From positions 1 to 64,000 of the forward strand of contig CADCHI010000006.1 of assembly GCA_902801165.1 (NCBI GenBank): a stretch of 64,000 nucleotides of DNA. The letters are read 5' to 3'. The stretch is from an uncultured Eubacteriales bacterium (lineage in GTDB: Bacteria; Bacillota; Clostridia; Christensenellales; Aristaeellaceae). The position numbers and the translations under genes were made by a program. Below are positions 7,728-15,830 of the stretch, in pieces; position 1 is the stretch's first letter, and each line of letters opens with the position of its first letter. The notes beneath the pieces are model-generated. The model had not been told where the DNA came from, ran no database searches, and was given only the letters and a program-made list of their open reading frames with translations.

Positions 7728-9218
7728 GTGGGAGAAGTTATATTGACAATGAAGGGCATTGACAAATCCTTCCCGGGCGTTCACGCCCTGGACCACGTGG
7801 ATTTGGAAGTGCGCAAGGGCGAGGTACACGCGCTGATGGGCGAGAACGGCGCCGGCAAATCCACGCTGATGAAGGTGCTCACGGGCATCTACACCAAGGA
7901 TTCCGGCACGATCACCTACGAGGGGCGCGAGGTGGAGTTCCACAACCCGAAGGAGGCCCAGGAGGCGGGCATCGTCATCGTTCACCAGGAGCTGAACATG
8001 ATGAACCACCTGACCGTCGCCCAGAACATCTTCATCGGGCGCGAGTTCATGAAGGGCGGCCTGATCGACGACCAGAAGATGAACGAGGAATCCCGCAAGC
8101 TGTTCTCCCAGCTGGGCATCGACATCGACCCCTCCGAGAAGATGGGCAACCTCACCGTCGGCAAGCAGCAGATGTGCGAAATCGCCAAGGCGATTTCCCA
8201 CGAGGCGAAGGTCATCATCTTCGACGAGCCCTCCGCCGCGCTGACCGAGGCCGAGATCGAGGAGCTGTTCAAGATCATCCGCGACCTGCGCGCCAAGCAG
8301 CTGGGCATCGTCTACATCTCCCACCGCATGGACGAGATCAAGGTCATCACCGACCGCGTCACCGTCATGCGCGACGGCGGCTACGTGGGCACGCTGATCA
8401 CCGAGGAGTGCACCAAGGACGACATCATCAACATGATGGTGGGCCGCGTCATCTACGAGGACCCCAAGACCCACTCCGCGGTGCCCGAGAACGCGCCGGT
8501 GGTGCTGAAGGTGGAACACCTGAACGCCGGCAAGATGGTCCGGGACGTGTCCTTTGAGCTGCGCAAGGGCGAGATCCTCGGCTTCTCCGGCCTGATGGGC
8601 GCCGGCCGCACCGAGACGGCCCGCGCGCTGTTCGGCGCGGACCCGAAGGAGTCCGGCGACATCTACATCAACGGCAAGAAGGTGGAGATCCACTCTCCCC
8701 AGGACGCCGTCAAGAACGGCATCGGCTATCTGTCCGAGGACCGCAAGCGCTACGGCATCGTCGTGGGCAAGACCGTGGCGGAAAACTCCACCATGGCCAG
8801 CCTGACGGACTTCGTGAAGGGCCTGTTCATCGACAAGAAGAAGGAAAACGACGCCACGAAGAAGTACATCGACCGCCTCAAGACCAAGACGCCCAGCGTC
8901 GACCAGCTGGTGGTCAACCTCTCCGGCGGCAACCAGCAGAAGGTGGTCGTGGCCAAGTGGCTGGTGAAGAACTGCGACATACTGATCTTCGACGAGCCCA
9001 CCCGAGGCATTGACGTCGGCGCCAAGAGCGAGATCTACCACCTGATGAACGAGCTGGCCGCCGAGGGCAAGTCCATCATCATGATCTCCTCTGAAATGAC
9101 GGAGATCCTGCGCATGTCCGACCGCATCGTGGTGATGTGCGAGGGCCGCAAGACCGCGGAAATCGATATCGCAGAGGCGACGCAGGAGAAGATCATGCAC
9201 GCCGCGACGCTGCGATGA
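7728..9218 (+). CDS. Sugar ABC transporter ATP-binding protein (RbsA/MglA type)
   Basis: A 496-residue ATPase with two fused nucleotide-binding domains, typical of CUT2 importers for ribose, xylose or galactose. Domain one has Walker A GENGAGKST near residue 39 and Walker B IIFDEPSAAL. Domain two has a degenerate Walker A (GLMGAGRTE near residue 288), a LSGGNQQKV signature and ILIFDEPTRGID. This asymmetry is normal for the family. It starts at GTG 7728, seven bases after TGGAGG. The two permeases follow within 15 bases each, so ATPase and permeases form one transcript. It energises uptake together with the binding protein encoded at 11549-12595. Confidence 0.95.
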   Translation: MGEVILTMKGIDKSFPGVHALDHVDLEVRKGEVHALMGENGAGKSTLMKVLTGIYTKDSGTITYEGREVEFHNPKEAQEAGIVIVHQELNMMNHLTVAQNIFIGREFMKGGLIDDQKMNEESRKLFSQLGIDIDPSEKMGNLTVGKQQMCEIAKAISHEAKVIIFDEPSAALTEAEIEELFKIIRDLRAKQLGIVYISHRMDEIKVITDRVTVMRDGGYVGTLITEECTKDDIINMMVGRVIYEDPKTHSAVPENAPVVLKVEHLNAGKMVRDVSFELRKGEILGFSGLMGAGRTETARALFGADPKESGDIYINGKKVEIHSPQDAVKNGIGYLSEDRKRYGIVVGKTVAENSTMASLTDFVKGLFIDKKKENDATKKYIDRLKTKTPSVDQLVVNLSGGNQQKVVVAKWLVKNCDILIFDEPTRGIDVGAKSEIYHLMNELAAEGKSIIMISSEMTEILRMSDRIVVMCEGRKTAEIDIAEATQEKIMHAATLR

Positions 9219-9232
9219 CAGGAGGGTGACGC

Positions 9233-10204
9233 ATGGAGAATTTCAAGAACCTGCCAATCATCAAAAAGCTTGGCTTTAACCGCATCATACTGGTTTGCGT
9301 GCTGATACTGATGTACTTCCTGTTCTCGCTGGGCAGCGGGCGCATGCTGGGCAGCGGCGACATCAAGAACGCGCTGAACATGGTGGATTACCTGGGCTTC
9401 CTGGCCCTGGGCGTCACCTTCGTCATCGCCACCGGCGGCATCGACTTTTCCATCGGCCCGGTGATGGTGTGCGCCGGCCTGATCGCTGGCCGCCTGCTGG
9501 TCACCTTCGGCTGGCCCCTGTGGCTGGTGCTGATCATGTGCGTGGTCGTCGGCGCGCTCTTCGGCGTGGTCAACGGCATCCTGGTGGCCTACATGGGCCT
9601 GCCCTCCTTCATCTCCTCCATGGCGTCGATGATGCTGGCCAAGGGCGTGGGCTCCGTGTTCACCCACGTGCAGAACTCCAACTGGCCCGCCAGCGGCGCT
9701 GAGAACAGCTGGTACAAGTACCTGGTCACCTACAACGGCTTCCCCACCGGCCTGGTCTTCCTGCTGGTGGTGGCGGTCATCTGCGCCATCCTGCTGAACA
9801 AGACCAAGGTGGGCCGCTACATCCTGTGCATCGGCTCCAACCGCGAGGCCGTGCGCCTGTCCGGCGTCGACACCCGCAAGTGGGAGGCCCTGGCCTACGT
9901 GATCTGCGGCACCCTGGCGGGCATCGCAGCCATCACCTACGTGGGCGTCATCACCCAGGTCCAGCCGGGCCTCGGCGATGAGTTCAACAACAACGCCATC
10001 GCCAGCTGCGTGATGGGCGGCACCTCCATGGCGGGCGGCGTCGCCTCCATCGGCGGCACCATCATCGGCGTGCTGATCATCTCCCTGCTGCGCGTGGGCA
10101 TCCAGGCCATGGGCTTCAGGCCGGACTACCAGTACATCATCACCGGCATCATCGTGGCGCTGGCTGTGTTCGCGGACATCCGCAGCAGCCGCCGCAAGAA
10201 GTAA
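9233..10204 (+). CDS. Sugar ABC transporter permease 1 (RbsC family)
   Basis: A 323-residue integral membrane permease of the CUT2 class with about eight to ten hydrophobic helices. It shows the family signature IGSNREAVRLSGVDTRKWE around residues 200-220 and the terminal GGTSMAGGVASIGGTIIG segment. An AGGAGGGTG ribosome-binding site precedes the ATG, and the gene begins 14 bases after the ATPase stop. It forms half of the translocation channel with the next gene. Several Ile-Leu pairs are encoded ATA-CTG, a codon-pair habit seen through the window. Confidence 0.93.
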   Translation: MENFKNLPIIKKLGFNRIILVCVLILMYFLFSLGSGRMLGSGDIKNALNMVDYLGFLALGVTFVIATGGIDFSIGPVMVCAGLIAGRLLVTFGWPLWLVLIMCVVVGALFGVVNGILVAYMGLPSFISSMASMMLAKGVGSVFTHVQNSNWPASGAENSWYKYLVTYNGFPTGLVFLLVVAVICAILLNKTKVGRYILCIGSNREAVRLSGVDTRKWEALAYVICGTLAGIAAITYVGVITQVQPGLGDEFNNNAIASCVMGGTSMAGGVASIGGTIIGVLIISLLRVGIQAMGFRPDYQYIITGIIVALAVFADIRSSRRKK

Positions 10205-10216
10205 GGAGGCGCGATC

Positions 10217-11224
10217 ATGCAGATACAGGGAAATGAAAAGAGGGGCTTCGCCAACAACCCCATCGTCAAAGCCATCGGCCTGCAGCGCATCGTGGTCGTG
10301 CTGGCCGTCATACTGGAGGCCTTGCTGTTCAGCGTGCTGAGCCCCGCCTTCCGGCAGTACGCCACCGTCGTCAGCATACTGGACTACTCCTACTACATCA
10401 GCTTCATGGCCATCGGCGTCACCTTCTGCCTGATCTCCGGCGGCAACGACCTGTCCGTCGGCACGGGCATGATCTGCTACGCCCTGGCGGGCGGCTACCT
10501 GGTGCAGCACATGGGCTGGCCCGTGTGGGGCGGCATGCTGGTCACCATCGCCTTCGGCCTGTGCTTCGGCGTGCTGAACGGCGCGATGGTCGCCATCATG
10601 AACCTGCCGCCCTTCATCGCCACGCTGTGCACGATGCTGATCACCCGCGGCCTCGGCTCCATCCTCACCGGCGGCATGGCCGTCTCCTGGCCCTCCCGCA
10701 GCGCCAACGGCGGCTGGTTCCGCAGCATGTTCAAGATCATCAACAGCGGCAAGATCGTCCCGGTGGGCTTCATCATCGTGCTGTTCTTCATCATACTGAT
10801 GACACTGGTGCTGAACAAGACCAAGGTAGGCCGCTACATCATCGCCATCGGCTCCAACAAGGAGGCCGCGCGCCTGTCCGGCGTGAACGTGATCAAGTAT
10901 CAGATGATGGCCTACATCATCTCCGGTTTCTTCGCGGGCCTGGCGGGCATCGCCTACGCCGCCACCTTCTCCTCCTCCGTGGCTCCCGGCACCGGCGCGG
11001 GCCTCGAGCTGGACGCCATCGGCGGCGCGATCATCGGCGGCACGTCCATGACCGGCGGCTCGGGCAGCGTCATCGGCACGCTGCTGGGCGTGTTCGTCAT
11101 GTCGCTGCTGAAGACCGGCCTGCCCTACGTCGGCCTGCAGGCCAACTGGCAGCAGATCATCACCGGTCTGGTGCTGATCGTGGCCATCTACATCGACGTG
11201 CTGAAGAACAGGAAGACCGCGTGA
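10217..11224 (+). CDS. Sugar ABC transporter permease 2 (RbsC family)
   Basis: A 335-residue paralogue of the preceding permease with the same architecture: about nine transmembrane helices, IGSNKEAARLSGVNVIKYQ near residue 212, and GGTSMTGGSGSVIGTLLG near residue 274. It begins twelve bases after permease 1 with AAGGAGG upstream. Two non-identical permeases imply a heterodimeric channel. The binding protein is encoded 325 bases further on behind its own promoter, the usual way to make it in excess over membrane components. Confidence 0.93.
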   Translation: MQIQGNEKRGFANNPIVKAIGLQRIVVVLAVILEALLFSVLSPAFRQYATVVSILDYSYYISFMAIGVTFCLISGGNDLSVGTGMICYALAGGYLVQHMGWPVWGGMLVTIAFGLCFGVLNGAMVAIMNLPPFIATLCTMLITRGLGSILTGGMAVSWPSRSANGGWFRSMFKIINSGKIVPVGFIIVLFFIILMTLVLNKTKVGRYIIAIGSNKEAARLSGVNVIKYQMMAYIISGFFAGLAGIAYAATFSSSVAPGTGAGLELDAIGGAIIGGTSMTGGSGSVIGTLLGVFVMSLLKTGLPYVGLQANWQQIITGLVLIVAIYIDVLKNRKTA

Positions 11225-11231
11225 TGTCGAA

Positions 11232-11377
11232 TTGAAATTTGCGGAGCAAATTTCAACTTAAGGCAACAGGCATCAGGCAACAGTCAGAGTGTGGCTGCCG
11301 CTCAATGTCGTATGGATCGGCTGGCAACGCGGCAGCGGCATTCTGACTCATGCCTGTTGACTATTGCCTGCTGCCCT
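11232..11377. repeat. Hairpin plus long imperfect palindrome between permease and binding protein genes
   Basis: A perfect 11-bp hairpin (11232-11242 with 11246-11256, loop GGA) is followed by a larger imperfect inverted repeat. In that repeat the segment near 11262-11322 (GGCAACAGGCAT, AGTCAGAG, GGCTGCCGC) pairs with 11336-11377 (GCGGCAGC, TTCTGACT, ATGCCTGTTG, TTGCC). No gene is visible. It may be a structured RNA, an mRNA end or stabiliser for the permease transcript, or a palindromic repeat element. Confidence 0.65.
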
Positions 11378-11429
11378 GGACGAATTCCATTCGTCTCCGC
11401 CTGAACCATCGTGTTTTGTAAATCCCGTG

Positions 11430-11458
11430 TTGACTTCAATGTGCCGGGGTGCTATAAT
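11430..11458 (+). promoter_or_regulatory. Strong promoter for the sugar-binding protein
   Basis: TTGACT (11430-11435) and a perfect TATAAT (11453-11458) are 17 bases apart. The predicted leader is about 85 nucleotides before the start at 11549. Confidence 0.85.
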
Positions 11459-11548
11459 AAACATGGTGCGTTTGGACAATATGGAACATTTATGATGTTA
11501 ACCGCTGCGTGCGGTAAACATAAAACACATTATGTAGGAGGTATCCCC

Positions 11549-12595
11549 ATGAAGAAAGTTTTGGCTGTTGTCCTGGCTCTGATGCTGGTCTTCAGCGCCA
11601 CCGCCGCGTTCGCCGCGGAGTACGAGATCGTGTCCAAGGGCTTCCAGCACCAGTACTGGCAGGCCGTTCTGGCCGGCGCCCAGCAGAAGGCTGATGAACT
11701 CGGCGTCGAGATCAACTTCGTCGGTCCCGCCAACGAGTCCGCCTATGACGAGCAGCTGTCCCAGCTGAACTCCGCCATCAACGCCAGCCCCAAGGCCATC
11801 GGCCTGGCGGCCCTGTCCACCGAGACCTGCCTGGATGCCATCAAGGAAGCTCAGGCTGCCGGCATCCCGATCATCGGCTTCGACTCCGGCGTGCCGGATG
11901 CTCCCGAAGGCGCTGTTCTGGCCAATTGCGCCACCAACAACTACAATGCCGGCGCTCTGGCCGGTGAGAAGGTCTACGAAGCCATCGCCGATCGCATCGC
12001 CGCGGCTGAGGGCTCCGTCCGCATCGGCGTGTCCGCTCAGGACGCCGTCTCCGAGTCCGTCACCCAGCGTGGCCTGGGCTTCATCGACAAGATCGGTGAG
12101 CTGGCCGCTGCTGACGGCTACACCGTGAAGCTGGAAGGCAACGAGAAGTACGTCAACGATGCCAAGGTCGAGTCCGTGGACGACGGCAAGATCATCATCG
12201 AGACCCTGGTGCCCTCCCAGGTGACCTCCGAGCTGTCCGCCATCGACTGCCAGACCCTGCTGAACAAGGCTGACATCATCGCGATCTACGGCTCCAACCA
12301 GCACTCCGCTGAGGCCATCGTGACCGCCAACGAGAACCTGCAGAAGGTCGGCACCGGCGAAGGCCAGGTCATCGCTGCGGGCTTCGACTCCGGCGCCGTC
12401 ATCAAGGCCGCCGTCGCCGATGGCACCTTCCTGGGCGCCATCACTCAGGCTCCCTTCGCGATGGGCGCTGCCCTGGTCGACACCCTGGTGAAGGCTGCCA
12501 ACGGCGAGGAAGTCGCTGACGTCGACACCGGCTGCCAGTGGTACACCGCTGAGAACATGGAAGACCCCGACATCGCCATCAACCTGTACGACTAA
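11549..12595 (+). CDS. Sugar ABC transporter substrate-binding protein (RbsB-like)
   Basis: A 348-residue extracytoplasmic binding protein of the periplasmic-binding-protein type 1 (RbsB) family. The start at 11549 has AGGAGG seven bases upstream and gives a clean signal peptide: KK, a hydrophobic core, and cleavage after AFA near residue 22. There is no lipobox cysteine. The mature protein shows the family's repeated two-lobe pattern, with QLSQLNSAINASPKAIGLAAL, IPIIGFDSGV and GFDSGAVIKAAVADG. It should capture the sugar and deliver it to the two permeases. Its own strong promoter and terminator predict abundant, separately controlled expression. The codons look more biased and less extreme in GC than neighbours, as in highly expressed genes. 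Confidence 0.93.
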   Translation: MKKVLAVVLALMLVFSATAAFAAEYEIVSKGFQHQYWQAVLAGAQQKADELGVEINFVGPANESAYDEQLSQLNSAINASPKAIGLAALSTETCLDAIKEAQAAGIPIIGFDSGVPDAPEGAVLANCATNNYNAGALAGEKVYEAIADRIAAAEGSVRIGVSAQDAVSESVTQRGLGFIDKIGELAAADGYTVKLEGNEKYVNDAKVESVDDGKIIIETLVPSQVTSELSAIDCQTLLNKADIIAIYGSNQHSAEAIVTANENLQKVGTGEGQVIAAGFDSGAVIKAAVADGTFLGAITQAPFAMGAALVDTLVKAANGEEVADVDTGCQWYTAENMEDPDIAINLYD

Positions 12596-12634
12596 TTCGT
12601 ATCGCGGTTTGACGCTGTATGCGCAAAACAGCTT

Positions 12635-12666
12635 CGGCCCGCCCAGCAATGGGCGGGCCGTTTTTT
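12635..12666 (+). terminator. Rho-independent terminator after the binding-protein gene
   Basis: A perfect 11-bp GC-rich stem (12635-12645 with 12650-12660), a GCAA loop, then six T residues. Confidence 0.93.
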
Positions 12667-12691
12667 GGTTCTTCACGTTTTTCTGGGGAAA

Positions 12692-12799
12692 CCCCTCTCA
12701 GTCAGCCTGCGGCTGCCAGCTCTCCCCCTCACGGGGGAGAGCCAAGCACTGAAATATAACCCCGTGAGGGGGAGAGGTGCCCGAAGGGCGGAGAGGGGG
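12692..12799. repeat. Palindromic intergenic element
   Basis: About 108 bp with CCCCTCTC at one end and GAGAGGGG at the other. Inside it are perfect 17-bp arms (12720-12736 and 12760-12776) separated by a short AT-rich spacer. The CTCTCAGTCAGCCTGCGGCTG start resembles dispersed palindromic repeats I associate with gut Clostridia; that link is from memory, not a search. Confidence 0.7.
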
Positions 12800-13210
12800 C
12801 ATCTATTCCCCAAGTTTCCGTGAAGAGCCCGTTTTTTGGGGGATCGTACATGATTGGGAAAACAAAACGCTTTATGTCGGCGGGTTCTGAAAGAACCTGC
12901 CGACACAGGATGTTGACAAAGTCAACAGACTGGAGGCCGCTGAAAAGTTCGCAAGGCAAGGCGGCAAGCCTGCAAAAAAGGGAGCTTACCCAGCTGTAAG
13001 TGACTGCATTTTGCCGGCGCAGCCAACACAGCAAGCAAGAATCTCTGCCTGTTTCTTTTCGTTGGCAGAGATTCTTGCGTTTGCGGGCTTTGTCAGCGGT
13101 CTGGGGTTGGCGGGTAATGATGGAACCCACCAACAACCATTGCGCCGCGCGCATTCATCCTGATGGCCCGATTCGTCATTTTGCCCAACTTTTACCGCTT
13201 CATGATGCCC
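12800..13210. other. Non-coding region with serial hairpins
   Basis: About 400 bases with no convincing gene. Three dyads are visible: 12875-12905 (14-bp stem with one G-T), 12911-12927 (7-bp stem TGTTGAC/GTCAACA) and 13035-13078 (perfect 15-bp stem with a 14-base loop). The short open frames here lack ribosome-binding sites and family features. Confidence 0.6.
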
Positions 13211-13227
13211 AACATTGACAGCGGCCC

Positions 13228-13256
13228 TTGACTATGCTCCTTTGAAAGAATATAAT
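13228..13256 (+). promoter_or_regulatory. Promoter at the head of the polysaccharide cluster
   Basis: TTGACT (13228-13233) and TATAAT (13251-13256) with a 17-base spacer. An overlapping TTGACA at 13215-13220 is too far from the -10. The long AT-rich leader runs about 170 bases to the first start codon. Confidence 0.75.
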
Positions 13257-13429
13257 ATGTTATATTATACTGGTATAAAATATGCCTGTAAATGGGTTTA
13301 CCGGGCTGCACGGCGCTTCATCGAGGCGGAGCGGGTTCTGAAAAGGCTGAAAATCCGCGATTTCTCCCCCTCCTCTCCGCGGCGCGGCAGTTTGTTTCGC
13401 GACGCAAGATCAACGAAAGCAGTGACGAG

Positions 13430-14380
13430 ATGAAAGAGAAAGACAAGGCCGCGGCGGGCGCCATCGACAGCATGGCCCCCGAGGCGGAGGGCATGGCCGA
13501 CGCGAAGGTGCCTAAGAGGAAGCGCAGGGGGCTCAGGGTCCTCCTGGGCATCCTCCTGGCGCTGCTGCTCCTGGTTTTGGTGATCGGCGCGGTGGTATTC
13601 TTCTACGCCAGGTACACCAAGACCCACTATGAGATCACGTTCTACCAGGAGACCTCCACGAAGGTCAGCCAGAACATCCGCCTGGTCGTCATCGCGGACA
13701 TCCACAACCGGGAATACGGCGACGGGAACGCGACGCTGATTTCGGACATTCGCTCCCTGGACCCCGATCTCATACTGTTCGCGGGAGACATGGTGCTCTA
13801 CCATGACGACGATTACACGGCTGCGCTGCACCTGGTGGAGGAGTTGTCCGCGCTGGCGCCGTGCTACGGCGTCATGGGCAACCACGAAAACGAGCGGATC
13901 TACCTGGCAGGCGACACCCAGCTGCCCGAGCGCTTTGAGCAGGCCGGGCTGAAGCTGCTGCGCAACGCCGAGGAGAAGATCGCCATCGGCCCGGACACCC
14001 TCCAGCTGATCGGCGTGGAGGGAACCTCTGCCGGGTTTGAAAAGTACGGCGGCAGGAAGGCCATGGACGAGACCGAGATCGACCCCAAGTCCTACTGCAT
14101 CGTGATGGCGCACATCCCCATACTGTTCGACGGACAGCTGTCGGACTACGATTTCGACCTGGGAATCGCCGGGCATGTGCACGGCGGCATCGTGAACATT
14201 CCCCACTTCGGCGGACTGATCAGCATGGAGGAGGGCTTCTTCCCCACCTACTGCGCCGGAAGGTATACCCTGAGCCGACAGCAGTCCCTGCTCATCAGCC
14301 GGGGCCTGGCGGACTCCCGCCCCATCCCCCGCGTGAACAACCTGCCGGAGCTGATGGTGGTCGACATCAACTGGTGCTGA
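13430..14380 (+). CDS. Membrane-anchored metallophosphoesterase
   Basis: A 316-residue protein of the calcineurin-like phosphoesterase superfamily (YkuE/YaeI type). It has a charged cytoplasmic N terminus, one transmembrane helix (about residues 35-59), and an extracytoplasmic catalytic domain with the motifs in order: VIADIHN, LFAGDMV, MGNHEN, MAHIPI and GHVHGG. These bind a dinuclear metal centre and hydrolyse phosphoester bonds, often of lipid-linked or envelope substrates. The ATG at 13430 gives the natural basic N terminus; the frame runs further upstream without a ribosome-binding site. It is the first gene after the 13228-13256 promoter and precedes the EPS genes by about 100 bases, suggesting a role in lipid-carrier or polymer phosphate processing. 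Confidence 0.88.
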   Translation: MKEKDKAAAGAIDSMAPEAEGMADAKVPKRKRRGLRVLLGILLALLLLVLVIGAVVFFYARYTKTHYEITFYQETSTKVSQNIRLVVIADIHNREYGDGNATLISDIRSLDPDLILFAGDMVLYHDDDYTAALHLVEELSALAPCYGVMGNHENERIYLAGDTQLPERFEQAGLKLLRNAEEKIAIGPDTLQLIGVEGTSAGFEKYGGRKAMDETEIDPKSYCIVMAHIPILFDGQLSDYDFDLGIAGHVHGGIVNIPHFGGLISMEEGFFPTYCAGRYTLSRQQSLLISRGLADSRPIPRVNNLPELMVVDINWC

Positions 14381-14480
14381 GCGGTCCGGCACAATACGGG
14401 CTCTGCGGAACAGGGCGGTGCCCGCGCGCAAACCGGGTCGGCCCGCGCTGCCGCGCGGCCCGCGCAAAGAAGGAGTACGA

Positions 14481-15830
14481 ATGAATAGGGATAGGCAGAA
14501 GAGATGGCTGCAGCCCCAGGATATGGCAGCCTCGGGCGGTCCCGGGAAGGGCTGGGTCAGTCTGCGAAGGACCTTCGAGACCTTTGGCAAGCACAAGGTG
14601 CTGGCGCTGGTTCTGTTTTTGGCCGTATGCCTGGGGCTGAACGGCTATCATTATGTCAACAGCATGCGCAAGGCCAGCACGATCGTCTCCCTGGATTACG
14701 AGGAGGCAGCCAAGGGACTGACCCCCAGCAAGACGCGGTTCAACATCTACGAGATCGAGAGCGCAGAGGTCATGGAAAGGCTGATCGACTACGCCGGACT
14801 GCAGGGCGTCGTCAGCGCGGGCGCGCTGAACAAGTGCATCAGCGTCCGGGCGACGCACAACCGGAACGTCAGCGGCAATGTAAACTTCATCAGCACCTCC
14901 TATGTGATCGAGTTCACCAAGAGCAGCGCCATCCAGAAGCGTTCCGCCGAGACGATGCTGTCGCTCCTGTGCAAGGCCTACCGGGAATTCTTCGTGGAGC
15001 ACTACGGCATCAACCATTCCATACTGAGCTTTGACATCAACGACCTGAAGTTCAACGACGAATACCTGCTGGTCGTGGACCTGCTGGAGCTCAAGTGCGA
15101 GCAGCTGAAGAAGTACGTCCAGCTCTGCAAGAGGAGTAACAAGAACTACCGGGACCCCGACACCGGGATCACCTTCTCCGAGCTGGAGCAGCGGGTCAAC
15201 AATTTCTTCGACTATGACCTGGCGAGACTGCGCTCCTACATCATCGAAAACGGCATCGCGAACGACAAGACGAGCCTGGACGCCATGCTGGCCTACAAGA
15301 TCCAGATGAACAAGCTGGTGTACGACGAGCACATGGCGGCCTACGAGGAGGACAACAAGGGCATCCAGATGTACGACCCCTCCATGAGCGCCGTCGTCAT
15401 GATCCCCACGGAGGACGCGAGCCTGAAATACTACATGTCCCGTACGAAGACCGGCATGGACAACATGGCCCTCCATGCCGACGCCCAGCTTCTGGGGGCC
15501 ACGGAGTGCACGAAGGACATCGAGTACAACACCTACCTGATCGACAAGATGCAGGGCAACACGCCGCGCAGGGAACAGCGGGAAAAGGCCGACGCCATGA
15601 TCGGACAGATGGAGGCTTCCCTGGAAAACCTGGCTTCCGACATCCGGGCGGTGGACAATTCCTTCACCAGCTACAAGGCCAGGAACTACCTGAGCTTCCG
15701 GGACAGCCACATGCGCTTCCTGGACCGCATCGCCCCGGCGAACTCCATCGGCGTCGCCGTGGTCCTTCTGGCCGCGGCCTTCGCGATCGTCTTCCTGAGG
15801 AATCTGATCAAAAGAGATAGTGACGTATGA
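14481..15830 (+). CDS. Wzz-like polysaccharide co-polymerase / chain-length protein
   Basis: A 449-residue protein with the topology of polysaccharide co-polymerases: a cytoplasmic N terminus, a transmembrane helix at about 40-57, a long extracytoplasmic domain rich in helices (residues 60-415), and a second helix at about 421-441 followed by a short basic tail. Sequence similarity is too weak for a confident family name, but topology, length and position next to Wzy, Wzx and glycosyltransferases support the call. The start at 14481 has AAGGAG six bases upstream. Its stop overlaps the next gene by four bases (ATGA), so the two co-polymerase-like proteins are translationally coupled and may form a mixed ring. 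No tyrosine-kinase domain is attached or encoded nearby. Confidence 0.7.
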   Translation: MNRDRQKRWLQPQDMAASGGPGKGWVSLRRTFETFGKHKVLALVLFLAVCLGLNGYHYVNSMRKASTIVSLDYEEAAKGLTPSKTRFNIYEIESAEVMERLIDYAGLQGVVSAGALNKCISVRATHNRNVSGNVNFISTSYVIEFTKSSAIQKRSAETMLSLLCKAYREFFVEHYGINHSILSFDINDLKFNDEYLLVVDLLELKCEQLKKYVQLCKRSNKNYRDPDTGITFSELEQRVNNFFDYDLARLRSYIIENGIANDKTSLDAMLAYKIQMNKLVYDEHMAAYEEDNKGIQMYDPSMSAVVMIPTEDASLKYYMSRTKTGMDNMALHADAQLLGATECTKDIEYNTYLIDKMQGNTPRREQREKADAMIGQMEASLENLASDIRAVDNSFTSYKARNYLSFRDSHMRFLDRIAPANSIGVAVVLLAAAFAIVFLRNLIKRDSDV

